The translations under genes and the position numbers were made by a program. Positions 47,715-57,326 of a stretch of DNA of 61,763 bases are shown in pieces (the first letter of the stretch is position 1; the number at the start of each line of letters is the position of its first letter). The notes beneath the pieces were generated by a model. It saw only the letters and a program-made list of their open reading frames with translations, was not told the origin of the DNA and did no database searches. Source of the DNA: Candidatus Poribacteria bacterium (GTDB lineage: Bacteria; Poribacteria; WGA-4E; WGA-3G); the NCBI GenBank assembly GCA_022822085.1, contig JAJECK010000076.1, positions 1 to 61,763 on the forward strand, given 5' to 3'.

Positions 47715-50700
47715 TTGAAACCGTTAGTTACGACGAATAAAGTTTTTAGATTTATTTTCTTTGTTAGTTTGATAGTTTTTATCGGACAAAATTTAAGTCA
47801 TGGACTGCAAGAAAACGCTTTAACACGAGGGATCACACCCATCAGTGAACGCACACCACAAGTGCGCGATGCAATTGCTGCCGCAATCGGTGTTGATGTT
47901 GGTGAAATTAGCGAAACAGACCTCAGGACTGTTACAAATCTTAATCTAAGAGATAAGTCGATCACATCACTGAAAGCAGGTGATTTTTCTGGACTTACCG
48001 CGTTGACAAATCTCAATCTACACAAAAACCAATTACATAACCTCCCAGCAGGTATCTTTAGAGGCTTGACTTCACTGACAACGCTCCGTTTGGCTGGAAA
48101 CGTAGTTGAACCTCTACCCATTAACGTTTCACTACAGAATGTGGCATCAGGTCAGTTTAAAGCAGTGACACCGACTGGAGCCCCATTTGATATTGTCTTG
48201 CCGATTGTCGTTACGAATGGTACCATCACTGACGGTGCGACACAGGTCGTCATTTCGCAAGGCAACATAGAAAGCCGCGTTGTGACCGTATCTCGTCCTG
48301 CTGATATGATTACTGCGGTCACTGTGGATATTGGCACGTTGCCGGAGTGTCCCCCAGGATATTACGGTTGTACCTTGTCTAAATCTGGCACGTTCCCGTT
48401 GGAAGTCCTCAGAACAGCCAACACTGCCCCCGTTTTCACGGAAGGGCCTAATACTACACGCATAGTAGCAGAGAATGCAGTTTCTGGTGTAAACATCGGT
48501 CTTGCTTTGGCTGTGACTGATGCTGATAACGATGAGCTCACATTCAGTCTCGGCGGTCCTGATGCTGCAGCGTTTGGCATTGATAACACTACCGGTCAAC
48601 TGACAACATACACTGAGCTGAATTATGAAACAAAACCTATTTACACGGTAACCGTCACTGCCTCCGACGGCAGTTTGACTGACACAGTTACCGTAACTAT
48701 TCATGTGAATGCTGTACCAAAGTTTCGTGAAGGTGAAATTACGACCCGCGTTGTGATGAAGGATGCACCATCCGGTACAAGCATTGGGAAACCTATATCG
48801 GCTATAGATGTGGATGGCGACCCATTAACATATACCCTGGGCGGCATTGATGTTAATGCATTTGAACTGGATAGTAAAAACTATCTGAAAACCAGAGTAC
48901 CGCTTGACTATGACAACAGGAACGTCTATTGTGTAACAATTACTGCATCTGATGGCATCCTCACTGATACCATTACTGTCGTTACCAGTGTGATTGGTGC
49001 TAACGATGTGTTCATGTTCCCTGAGTTTGTTCCTGTGAGTGAACGCACACCACAGGTGCGTGATGCTATTGTTGACGTACTACCGAACGTACAGAATGCC
49101 AAAGATGTGACCTTAGCACACCTCGCCACAATTACAAACCTGAATCTACGTAATAGTGGTATTTCAGAACTGAAATCGGGTGATTTTTCTGGGATGCCCG
49201 CACTCACAAATCTGAATTTACACAACAACTACCTCAAGGTCCTCCCTAATGGCATCTTCAAAGATTTGACTATGCTGAAAACAATCCGCCTCGGTAGCAA
49301 CGCCGTTGAAAAGGCATCCGTAATTCTATACCTCAAACAGGTGAGCGAGGATGAATTCAAAGTTGTGGTACCTACTGGCGCACCGTTTGATATCATCTTA
49401 CCTGTCACCGTTATCAACGGTGTTATCACGCATGGTGAAACGCCGCTTGTTATTCGGCAAGGCAGTATGGAAAGCGAGACCTTCGGTGTGGCATGCCCAC
49501 TGGGAAGACCCATAACTCCCACCGTAGTACTCAACACGCTGCCAAAGTTACCTCCCGGCCATTACGGTTATAGACTTGCCCAATCCACAGTTCACCTCCG
49601 CACCCCACAAGTCGCAGAAGCAATTACTGCTGCGGTATCAGATATAACCGATCCGCATTACGTAACGGATATACACCTCTCAGCAATTACGACCCTTAAG
49701 ATGAATACCAAAATGATTACATCTCTCAAGGCTCGCGATTTTGCTGGCATGCTGTCGTTAAGGACGATCTTTTTGCAGAACAACGAACTAACAAATTTAC
49801 CTTATGAAATCTTTGACGGTTTGATGTCACTGGCGTACCTTGATCTATCCGGCAACGAATTCACGTCCCTACCTGCCATACCTTTTGACAAATTGTTGTC
49901 TTTAAGATATTTAAACCTAAGTGGAAACAGACTCACTTCGTTATCGGAAAACGTCTTTGAAGGTATAACGGATCTTGAACAACTTCACCTGGCTGGCAAT
50001 CCGGTTGACCCATTACGACTTTGGGTAACACTTGAGAAAGTGAGAGATGCACAATTCAAGGCAGTAGTCCCTGCCGGTGCACCGTTTACAATTATTCTAC
50101 CAATCACCGTTGAGAATGGGTACATGGCAAATGACACGGGAACTGTCACGATTTGGACAGGTGAGACGGAAAGCGAACCGTTTACCGTAACACGTACCAC
50201 TGACACAATAGATGCTGTCACAGTAAGTATTGCCACGTTCCCGAAAATACCAGAACTTCATACGGGGTATTTCCTCGCCAGATCAGATGAGGCACAGCTA
50301 GACCCTTCATCGTTAGAGGCTATCAAGGTTATCGAATCCATAAATGTACCACCGGTCTTCACGGAAGGCGATAGCGCGCTCCGCACTGTAGCAGAAAATA
50401 CGCCAGCGGGTGTCTACATCGGCTCTGCCATTGCTGCGACCGATGCTAACAAGGACAATGTGCTCATATACACCCTCGGTGGCCCCGATGCTGACTCCTT
50501 TGACATTGATGAGAAAACTGGGCAGCTGAAAACAAAGGATCCCCTTGATTATGAAACAAAACCCAGCTATACCGTCATAATTACAGTAGATGATGGCAAC
50601 GGTGGCAGCACGTCCATTACTGTGACGATTAATGTCCCCGATGTAAACGAACCTCCCGTGTTCACAGAGGGAAGTAGCACAACGCGATCCATTGCTGAAA

Positions 50701-53700
50701 ACACGGAAAGCGGTGTCAATATCGGTAATCCCATCGCTGCAACCGATCCTGAATACGGGACATTCACATACAATCTCGGCGGCACCGATGCCAATGCGTT
50801 TACTATTGATCCTAAAACTGGACAACTGCAGACAAAAGCTGCACTTGACTATGAGACAAAGCCCAGATACAGCGTCACAATTACAGCAGATGATGGGAAA
50901 GGTGGCAGTGCGTCTATCAATGTCACAATCAATATCATTGATATCAATGAACAATCCGTAAATGAAGATCCTATCGATGAACAACCCGAAAACAGTGCTC
51001 CTGTGTTTACAGACGGAAGCAACACCTCACGATCCATTGCTGAAAACACGAATGCTGGTGTCAATATCGGTACGCCTGTCGCAGCGAAGGATGCGGATGA
51101 CGATACACTCACATACAGCCTCGGAGGTACCGATGCAGATGCTTTCAATATAGATAACACTACTGGTCAGCTACGGACTAATGCTGTGCTTGACTATGAG
51201 AAAAAGCACACTTATACCACCACAATTACAGCAGATGATGGGAAAGGTGGTAGTACGTCTATTGATGTCACAATCAGTATCACTGATATTGATGAGTTGC
51301 TCGGAAACAACACACCTGTGTTCACAGAAGGAAGCAGCACCTCACGATCCATTGCTGAAAACACGAGTAGCGGTGCCGATATTGGTAGTGCTGTCTCTGC
51401 AACCGATGCGGATGGCGACACACTCACATACAGCCTCAGTGGCACGGATGTGAATGCATTTAGTCTTGATCGCAGCTCTGGCCAGTTGCGGACAAGTGCT
51501 GCACTTGACTATGAGACAAAGGCCACCTATAACGTCACAATTACAGCAGATGATGGCAATGGGGGCAGTGCGTCTATTGATGTCACAATCAATATCACCA
51601 ATATCAATGAACAACCCGTAAATGAAGAGCCTATCAATGAACAGCCAGAAAATAACGCACCTGTGTTCACGGAAGGCAGCAGCACCTCACGATCCATTGC
51701 TGAAAACACGAATGCTGGTGTCAATATCGGCACGCCTGTTACGGCAACCGATGCGGATGACGACACACTCACATATCGTCTCAGTGGCACTGGTGCGAAT
51801 GCATTTAGCCTTGATAGCAGCTCTGGTCAGTTGCAGACAAGTGCTACGCTTGATTATGAGACAAAGTCCAGTTATAACGTTACAATTACAGCAGATGATG
51901 GGAAAGATAGCAGTGCATCCATCAATGTCACAATCAATATCACCAATATCAATGAACAACCCGTAAACGAAGAACCTATCAATAAACAACCCGTAAACAG
52001 TGCCCCCGTGTTCACAGAGGGAAGCAGCACTAAACGTTCTATTGCTGAAAACACGGCAAGCGGTGTCAATATCGGTAGTGCTGTCTCCGCAACCGATGCG
52101 GATGACGATACACTCACATACAGCCTCGGAGGCACCAATGCAAATGCATTTAGTATTGATAGCAAGACTGGACAGTTGAAAACAAAAGCTGCACTTGACT
52201 ATGAGACAAAGTCCAGCTATACCATCACAATTACAGCAACTGATGGGAATGGTGGAAATGCGTCTATTGCTGTTACAATCAATATCACTGACATCGAACG
52301 TGAAATAGCACCAAAAAAGCAAAACAATGCCCCCGTGTTCACAGATGGGAGCAGCACAACACGGGCTATTGCTGAAAATACGGCTGCTAATATCAATGTT
52401 GGTAGTGCCGTTGCTGCGACTGATCCCGACGACAATACTCTCACTTATAGCCTTAGTGGCACGGATGCGGATTCGTTTAGTATTGATAGCGGCACTGGCC
52501 AGCTGAAGACAAAAGCTGCACTGAACTACGAGGCGAAGTCCAGTTATACCATCACAATTATAGCAGATGATGGCAAAGGTAGCAGCGCATCCATTACAGT
52601 CACCGTTAATGTCACAAACGTAAACGAATCACCTGTGTTTAACGCTGGGTACAGCACCACACTTTCTGTTTCAATAGATGCGTCGGAAGGTACCAAGATC
52701 GGTGATCCTTTTACCGCGACTGATCCTGACGGAGATACAATTAAATACGACTTCATCGGTGGTGGTCCAACTGGAAAAATTGTTATTGATGGGAGCACTG
52801 GACAGTTGAAAAGGGGTTCTAACTGGGTTAAAGGCGTTAACGTTAATGTTGGAGATGCCATTTCCTTTAGGATCATCGCTACTGCTAATTTTCAGCTTGC
52901 CTACCCCCACTATATCTTAGTCACGGTCAATGTCACTGGCAACGAAGCCCCCGTGTTCACAGAGGGCAGCAGCACCTCACGTTCTATTGCTGAAAATGCA
53001 GAGAGTGCTGTTAATATCGGTGAACCTGTCTCGGCAACTGATGCGGATGATGATACCCTCACATACAGTCTCAGTGGCACCGATGCGGCTTCGTTTGGTA
53101 TTGATAGCGGCACCGGTCAGTTGCATACAAGTGCTACGCTTGACTATGAGACAAAGTCCAGATATACCGTCATAGTTACTGCAGATGATGGTACTGGTAA
53201 TAGCGCGTCTATTACTGTCACCGTTAATGTTACAGATGTAGCAGAATCCACAAGTCCGGTGTTCACGGAAGGAAGCAGCACTACGCGCACAATAGCTGAA
53301 AACACTGCAAGCGGTACCAATATCGGCAGCCCCGTCTCTGCGACTGATGCGGATGGCGATACACTCAAATATAGTCTCTATGGCCCCGATGTGGCTTCCT
53401 TTACTATTGATAGGAAAACTGGACAGCTCAAAACAAAAGCTGCACTTAACTTTGAGACAAAATCCACATATACTGTCAAGATGATAGTAGAGGATGACGA
53501 CGAAAATGCCGATTATATTACTGTCACGGTGAATGTCACAAACGTAAACGACAATGCCCCCGTATTCACTGAGGGAGATAGGACAGCACGCAGGTTTCCT
53601 TATTCGAGCTCGCGTCCCCTGGGCAACATTGGTGGGGATATCGGTGCACCAATCTCTGCGACTGATGCGGATGGTGATACGCTCACATATAGTTTCCCAG

Positions 53701-55106
53701 AAAACTTCGTTACATTTATCGTAAATAGCGAGACTGGACAGTTGATGACACTTGCATCTTTTGATCTTGGTATCACGTTCACACTTACGGTTTCTGATGG
53801 CACCTTCACAGATACTATTGACGTCACGATCAATAGCACCGGCACTCTTCCCAGTGAAGCTCCTGTATTCAACGACGGGAGCAGCACCACACGATCGGTT
53901 ACTGAAAACGCGGCTGCCAACACTAACGTTGGTAGTCCTATCACTGCAACGGATTCGGAGAATGAAACACTCACATACGCGATCTCTACCGAAGGGTTGT
54001 CCGTAACAGAGAAAGTGGCTATAGCGACTGCTTTTTATATTAATAGCGAAACCGGACAGTTAAAAACAGGGAAAACATTTGACTATGAGACGAAATCCAG
54101 CTATAGCCTCACAGTTACTGCCACTAATGAGATCCAGAAAAAGGTGTCCATAGCCGTCACGATTAATGTCACGAATGTCAACGAAGCCCCCGTTTTCAAT
54201 GATGGAAGCAGTACGACACGTTATATTGCTATGAACTCGCCTGCAGGCACTAATATCGGTAGTCCTGTTGCTGCGACTGACCCAGACGGTGATACACTCA
54301 CATACAGCAAAAGCGGTACCAAGGCACACCTTTTTAATTTAGATACAAAGACCGGACAGTTAAACGCCTCAAGTCAAAGCTTTACATCTGGGGACAAGAT
54401 CACAATGACGGTTACTGATGGCACATTTACAGATACCATTGAAGTCACGATCGAGGTTGATGTCAGGCCTGTGTTCAGTGAGGGGAGCAGCACCACACGA
54501 TCAGTTGCAAAAAACGCAGCTGTCGGCACTAACGTTGGTAGTCCTATCACTGCAGCTGTTCCGGGGAATACTGCGTCGCATACATACGAGATCATTCCCA
54601 CCGGGAACGAGATCCAGAGAGCCTTTGCTCCGTCTACTTTTAGTATTGATAGCACCGGACAGCTGAAGACAAAGTCTTTGATCTACTTTAACGTAGGGAT
54701 CTCCTATACCTTCAAAGTTAAAGCCTCTAATAGCTTGGGGGGCACTGCTACCATTGATGTCACAGTGACTGTCACTGCGGCGGCAAGCGCACCATCCTCT
54801 CACCAGTCTCCTGCTAAAACGGCTCTGTTAGCCAACTATCCGAACCCGTTTAACCCAGAAACATGGATCCCGTATCAGTTGTCCAAATCGGCTGAGGTTA
54901 CATTGGCGATCTACAATGTGAAAGGTGAAATGGTTCGGCAATTAGCATTAGGGCATAAAGCTGCGGGGAACTACCTTAGCAGAAGTCAGGCAATCTACTG
55001 GGATGGTAAGAATCAAACCGGTGAGAAAGTCTCAACAGGCGTATATTTCTATCGGTTTACCGCTGGAGATTTTTCTGCCACGCGAAAAATGTTAATCATC
55101 AAGTAA
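47715..55106 (+). CDS. Giant LRR/cadherin surface protein with sorting domain
   Basis: 2463 residues from a TTG preceded by AAGGAG (an earlier TTG at 47673 has no SD). Signal peptide (FIFFVSLIVFIGQ). Three LRR blocks (about 47840-48120, 49030-49310, 49600-50010; for example LTNLNLHKNQLHNLPAGIF), each followed by a beta-sandwich module (FKAV.PTGAPFDI.LPI). About 16 cadherin-like repeats (two early, fourteen from 50350) carry calcium-type motifs: PVFTEGSSTTRSIAENT, ATDADGD, ALDYETK. Linkers of the NEQPVNEEPINEQP type recur three times. The C-terminus (YPNPFNPETWIPYQL..GVYFYRFTAGDF) is a FlgD/T9SS-like sorting domain. It is probably a calcium-dependent adhesin on the cell surface. Near-identical neighbouring repeats imply recent duplication. 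Confidence 0.92.
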   Translation: MKPLVTTNKVFRFIFFVSLIVFIGQNLSHGLQENALTRGITPISERTPQVRDAIAAAIGVDVGEISETDLRTVTNLNLRDKSITSLKAGDFSGLTALTNLNLHKNQLHNLPAGIFRGLTSLTTLRLAGNVVEPLPINVSLQNVASGQFKAVTPTGAPFDIVLPIVVTNGTITDGATQVVISQGNIESRVVTVSRPADMITAVTVDIGTLPECPPGYYGCTLSKSGTFPLEVLRTANTAPVFTEGPNTTRIVAENAVSGVNIGLALAVTDADNDELTFSLGGPDAAAFGIDNTTGQLTTYTELNYETKPIYTVTVTASDGSLTDTVTVTIHVNAVPKFREGEITTRVVMKDAPSGTSIGKPISAIDVDGDPLTYTLGGIDVNAFELDSKNYLKTRVPLDYDNRNVYCVTITASDGILTDTITVVTSVIGANDVFMFPEFVPVSERTPQVRDAIVDVLPNVQNAKDVTLAHLATITNLNLRNSGISELKSGDFSGMPALTNLNLHNNYLKVLPNGIFKDLTMLKTIRLGSNAVEKASVILYLKQVSEDEFKVVVPTGAPFDIILPVTVINGVITHGETPLVIRQGSMESETFGVACPLGRPITPTVVLNTLPKLPPGHYGYRLAQSTVHLRTPQVAEAITAAVSDITDPHYVTDIHLSAITTLKMNTKMITSLKARDFAGMLSLRTIFLQNNELTNLPYEIFDGLMSLAYLDLSGNEFTSLPAIPFDKLLSLRYLNLSGNRLTSLSENVFEGITDLEQLHLAGNPVDPLRLWVTLEKVRDAQFKAVVPAGAPFTIILPITVENGYMANDTGTVTIWTGETESEPFTVTRTTDTIDAVTVSIATFPKIPELHTGYFLARSDEAQLDPSSLEAIKVIESINVPPVFTEGDSALRTVAENTPAGVYIGSAIAATDANKDNVLIYTLGGPDADSFDIDEKTGQLKTKDPLDYETKPSYTVIITVDDGNGGSTSITVTINVPDVNEPPVFTEGSSTTRSIAENTESGVNIGNPIAATDPEYGTFTYNLGGTDANAFTIDPKTGQLQTKAALDYETKPRYSVTITADDGKGGSASINVTINIIDINEQSVNEDPIDEQPENSAPVFTDGSNTSRSIAENTNAGVNIGTPVAAKDADDDTLTYSLGGTDADAFNIDNTTGQLRTNAVLDYEKKHTYTTTITADDGKGGSTSIDVTISITDIDELLGNNTPVFTEGSSTSRSIAENTSSGADIGSAVSATDADGDTLTYSLSGTDVNAFSLDRSSGQLRTSAALDYETKATYNVTITADDGNGGSASIDVTINITNINEQPVNEEPINEQPENNAPVFTEGSSTSRSIAENTNAGVNIGTPVTATDADDDTLTYRLSGTGANAFSLDSSSGQLQTSATLDYETKSSYNVTITADDGKDSSASINVTINITNINEQPVNEEPINKQPVNSAPVFTEGSSTKRSIAENTASGVNIGSAVSATDADDDTLTYSLGGTNANAFSIDSKTGQLKTKAALDYETKSSYTITITATDGNGGNASIAVTINITDIEREIAPKKQNNAPVFTDGSSTTRAIAENTAANINVGSAVAATDPDDNTLTYSLSGTDADSFSIDSGTGQLKTKAALNYEAKSSYTITIIADDGKGSSASITVTVNVTNVNESPVFNAGYSTTLSVSIDASEGTKIGDPFTATDPDGDTIKYDFIGGGPTGKIVIDGSTGQLKRGSNWVKGVNVNVGDAISFRIIATANFQLAYPHYILVTVNVTGNEAPVFTEGSSTSRSIAENAESAVNIGEPVSATDADDDTLTYSLSGTDAASFGIDSGTGQLHTSATLDYETKSRYTVIVTADDGTGNSASITVTVNVTDVAESTSPVFTEGSSTTRTIAENTASGTNIGSPVSATDADGDTLKYSLYGPDVASFTIDRKTGQLKTKAALNFETKSTYTVKMIVEDDDENADYITVTVNVTNVNDNAPVFTEGDRTARRFPYSSSRPLGNIGGDIGAPISATDADGDTLTYSFPENFVTFIVNSETGQLMTLASFDLGITFTLTVSDGTFTDTIDVTINSTGTLPSEAPVFNDGSSTTRSVTENAAANTNVGSPITATDSENETLTYAISTEGLSVTEKVAIATAFYINSETGQLKTGKTFDYETKSSYSLTVTATNEIQKKVSIAVTINVTNVNEAPVFNDGSSTTRYIAMNSPAGTNIGSPVAATDPDGDTLTYSKSGTKAHLFNLDTKTGQLNASSQSFTSGDKITMTVTDGTFTDTIEVTIEVDVRPVFSEGSSTTRSVAKNAAVGTNVGSPITAAVPGNTASHTYEIIPTGNEIQRAFAPSTFSIDSTGQLKTKSLIYFNVGISYTFKVKASNSLGGTATIDVTVTVTAAASAPSSHQSPAKTALLANYPNPFNPETWIPYQLSKSAEVTLAIYNVKGEMVRQLALGHKAAGNYLSRSQAIYWDGKNQTGEKVSTGVYFYRFTAGDFSATRKMLIIK

Positions 55107-55133
55107 TCTATTCTAAACTTACTAAACTTTATA

Positions 55134-55165
55134 GGGAAAGGTTGTCAAAACCTTTCCCTTTTTTT
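55134..55165 (+). terminator. Rho-independent terminator
   Basis: GGGAAAGG and CCTTTCCC form a perfect 8-bp stem around a 9-nt loop, followed by seven Ts, 28 bp after the giant gene. Confidence 0.92.
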
Positions 55166-55277
55166 GTACCGTTCTACAGTCTATCTTATAAATCGTTTAC
55201 CTGATGAATTTTGACGTTCAAGTTGGGTATTCGTCCGGGCATGGTTTCCACGCCCGATGGACGGAAACTCGCAAACC

Positions 55278-55370
55278 AAGCGGGTTGGGGAACCCAACCC
55301 CTACGTATTCAAGCGGGTTGGGGAACCCAACCCCTACGTATTCAAACGGGTTGGGGAACCCAACCCCTAC
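55278..55370. repeat. 33-bp tandem array, three units, each a hairpin
   Basis: Units at 55278, 55311 and 55344 carry GGGTTGGGGAACCCAACCCC, itself an inverted repeat (GGGTTGGG/CCCAACCC). Two units are identical; the third differs slightly. It is not a CRISPR, because there are no unique spacers. The apparent protein repeat SGLGNPTPTY here is a translation artefact. Confidence 0.7.
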
Positions 55371-55460
55371 TACCGATTTTGATTGTCAAAGTTCATTAGG
55401 TGTCAACTTAACGGTTGATTTAAAGGTAGCAGGCATACTCTGTCCGCTGTCCGCTTTAAA

Positions 55461-55533
55461 GGTAGCAGACACGCTCCGCGTGCCGTCCGCATCACATGCT
55501 TTGGATATACGGCACACGGAGTGTGCCTACTAC
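55461..55533. repeat. Inverted repeat of the GGCAC..GTGCC family
   Basis: GGTAGCAGACACGCTCCGCG.. (55461-55486) is mirrored by ACGGCACACGGAGTGTGCCT.. (55509-55533). A partial third arm lies at 55425-55440. Same family as 10815 and 42154. Confidence 0.6.
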
Positions 55534-55653
55534 TTTGCATCCGTACTTATAGGGTTGAAAACCCTTCCCACAAGAGGATATATCCGTAAGTTGACAGTTA
55601 TGACCTCATAAATCGTTTATCTGATCGCCTATTGTGTTATCTTTTGTAGTGTT

Positions 55654-55796
55654 ATACCATTTCTATATGATAACATGAAATTATTTCATAGGTCGGGTAG
55701 AGGCACGAAACCCGACTTCTTATAGCGTCATGTCGGGTTTCGAGCCTCTACCCGACCTACAATATATTATGACAATTTGTCAATTAGAAATGGTAT
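55654..55796. repeat. MITE with ATACCATTTCTA termini, copy 2
   Basis: 143 bp with ends identical to those at 46993-47108. Inside is a long hairpin of the GGTCGGGTAGAGGC type (about 55691-55759), seemingly a second repeat family inserted or captured. The rest of 55166-56102 has no convincing gene. Confidence 0.65.
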
Positions 55797-56102
55797 TAGG
55801 CAGCTTGTTTCTGAATCACGGATTATCTCGGATTTATCGGATTGCGCGGATTATGTGCTCGGAGATGACGAGTTGTTTTGCGTCTGGACGATAGCCCGTT
55901 TTTGTAGCGTCCACTTCCAGATTGCGCATTGGGGAATAGCACAAACTGGAAGTTTATGGTACAAAACGCTTTCGAATTTGGTGTCCTCTGCGATCCTGAC
56001 AACACATGCCAAAAACTGGACACACTCAAGACAGATAAAAACATTGACATTTTAAGGTTAAAAATGTAAAATTTCGCAAGGAATTTTAAAAGGAGATGAA
56101 CC

Positions 56103-56825
56103 ATGGAAGGGACAAAAGTTAATATCGGCCAACTATTGGAAGACGGTTATATCTTAATAGAAGGTGCGTTGTCACCTGAAGAAACCGAAAACATTCGTCA
56201 ACGGGTTAATTTTGCGCGTGAACAGGGTTGGGAGGAAGGTTTAAACGCTGTCGGTAATATGTGGTTTGATTCTTTGCTGGATCGTGAACCGGACACTTAT
56301 GCACCGTTGGTAGGACATCCAAGTGTCCGTCCATATCTTGAGGGGCTCATGGGTAAACAGTGTCAACTCCGTAGCCTACGCGCACATATCAATCCAGGTC
56401 CATATCTACAAGAATGGCACATGGATTTTTACGGGTATTGGCACGAAAAGCGGTATGTAGAAGAACATCCGTTTGCAATGGCACCAGTCGGAATAAATAC
56501 CACCTACTATTTTCAAGACAACGGTCCGGGAGATGGACATCTCAAGTTTGTCCAAGGTGGACATCTGAATGAACCCCCGCATCTGTATCCGTTAGATCGT
56601 CCTAAATTTGAGGAATGGTGTGAATCACAAGAACACGTTATCTTGTATCCGAAAGCTGGGGATTGCGTAGTGTTTATCAACCACATGCCGCACCAAGGTG
56701 CAAAGGAAAGAGACGATATGGAGCGTAGCAATGTCGTTTGCCATTATCAGGTAACACCGATGTATGATGGTATCTGGCATGTCTCACGTCCGCGCGGATA
56801 TCAAGGCACATTCCCGTTTGCTTAG
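56103..56825 (+). CDS. Phytanoyl-CoA dioxygenase-like (PhyH) protein
   Basis: 240 residues, ATG preceded by AAAAGGAGATGAACC. Fe(II)/2-oxoglutarate oxygenase fold: H106-x-D108 (EWHMDFYGYWH), core strand GDGHLKFVQGGHL, distal His near 197 in NHMPHQGAKERDD. It is shorter than, and only distantly similar to, the two other PhyH proteins here, so it probably acts on a different substrate. No signal peptide; it stands alone between repeat regions. Confidence 0.86.
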   Translation: MEGTKVNIGQLLEDGYILIEGALSPEETENIRQRVNFAREQGWEEGLNAVGNMWFDSLLDREPDTYAPLVGHPSVRPYLEGLMGKQCQLRSLRAHINPGPYLQEWHMDFYGYWHEKRYVEEHPFAMAPVGINTTYYFQDNGPGDGHLKFVQGGHLNEPPHLYPLDRPKFEEWCESQEHVILYPKAGDCVVFINHMPHQGAKERDDMERSNVVCHYQVTPMYDGIWHVSRPRGYQGTFPFA

Positions 56826-56984
56826 ATCAATCCTTTCTGTTTTTGGCGGATGTAGATAAATCCGCCTTATTACCTCTTACCACTTTATAGTGGAAACCAT
56901 AAGGACCTGCACACAATTATAGTGCAAATTTTTAGTTGGCGTACGGGACTGCACAAACAAGGAAACTGTCCATTCTAATCTTGT

Positions 56985-57194
56985 AGGCCGGGTAGAGCGT
57001 AAGCAAAACCCATAGGCGTCAATTTATGATTTTCCCAGGTCGGTAGGTTCGGTTTCCTTACCGAACCTACCGACCTGGAATTTATTGCGTAATTCTCCTT
57101 AAATTGACGCTTATGGGTAGAGCGTGAGCAAAACCCGATAATGTTAGTCTATAAGCACATACGTGTCGGGTTTCGCTCACGCTCTACACGACCT
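56985..57194. repeat. Nested palindromic elements
   Basis: The outer arms TAGGCCGGGTAGAGCGTAAG.. and ..CTCACGCTCTACACGACCTA are inverted copies. Inside is a second element bounded by ATAGGCGTCAATTT / AAATTGACGCTTAT, and at its centre a perfect 19-bp inverted repeat (57035-57053 / 57060-57078, loop 6 nt). A 22-bp stretch GGGTAGAGCGT(A/G)AGCAAAA.. is present on both sides of the middle element. No gene lies in 56826-57326. Confidence 0.65.
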
Positions 57195-57326
57195 ACAAAC
57201 AATAAATATAGACTGGACAGTCCACTGGGAAGTTTATGGGACAGCACAGTCCAAATAAGGCAGTTTAAGTTCCAAGGGCCAAAGTGTGCATATATTTTTG
57301 GATTTTACTATAAACAGGAATATCTC

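Noticed and set aside
50313-50984. Long antisense frames with a repeated FIDINDIDCDI pattern
   Set aside because: They are the reverse complement of the cadherin repeats; the pattern follows repeat DNA, not a protein.
55278-55370. CRISPR array
   Set aside because: Repeats are directly adjacent with no unique spacers, and no cas genes are present.
55204-55611. Frame with SGLGNPTPTY repeats as a possible protein
   Set aside because: It is the translation of the 33-bp hairpin array and neighbouring dispersed repeats; no SD.
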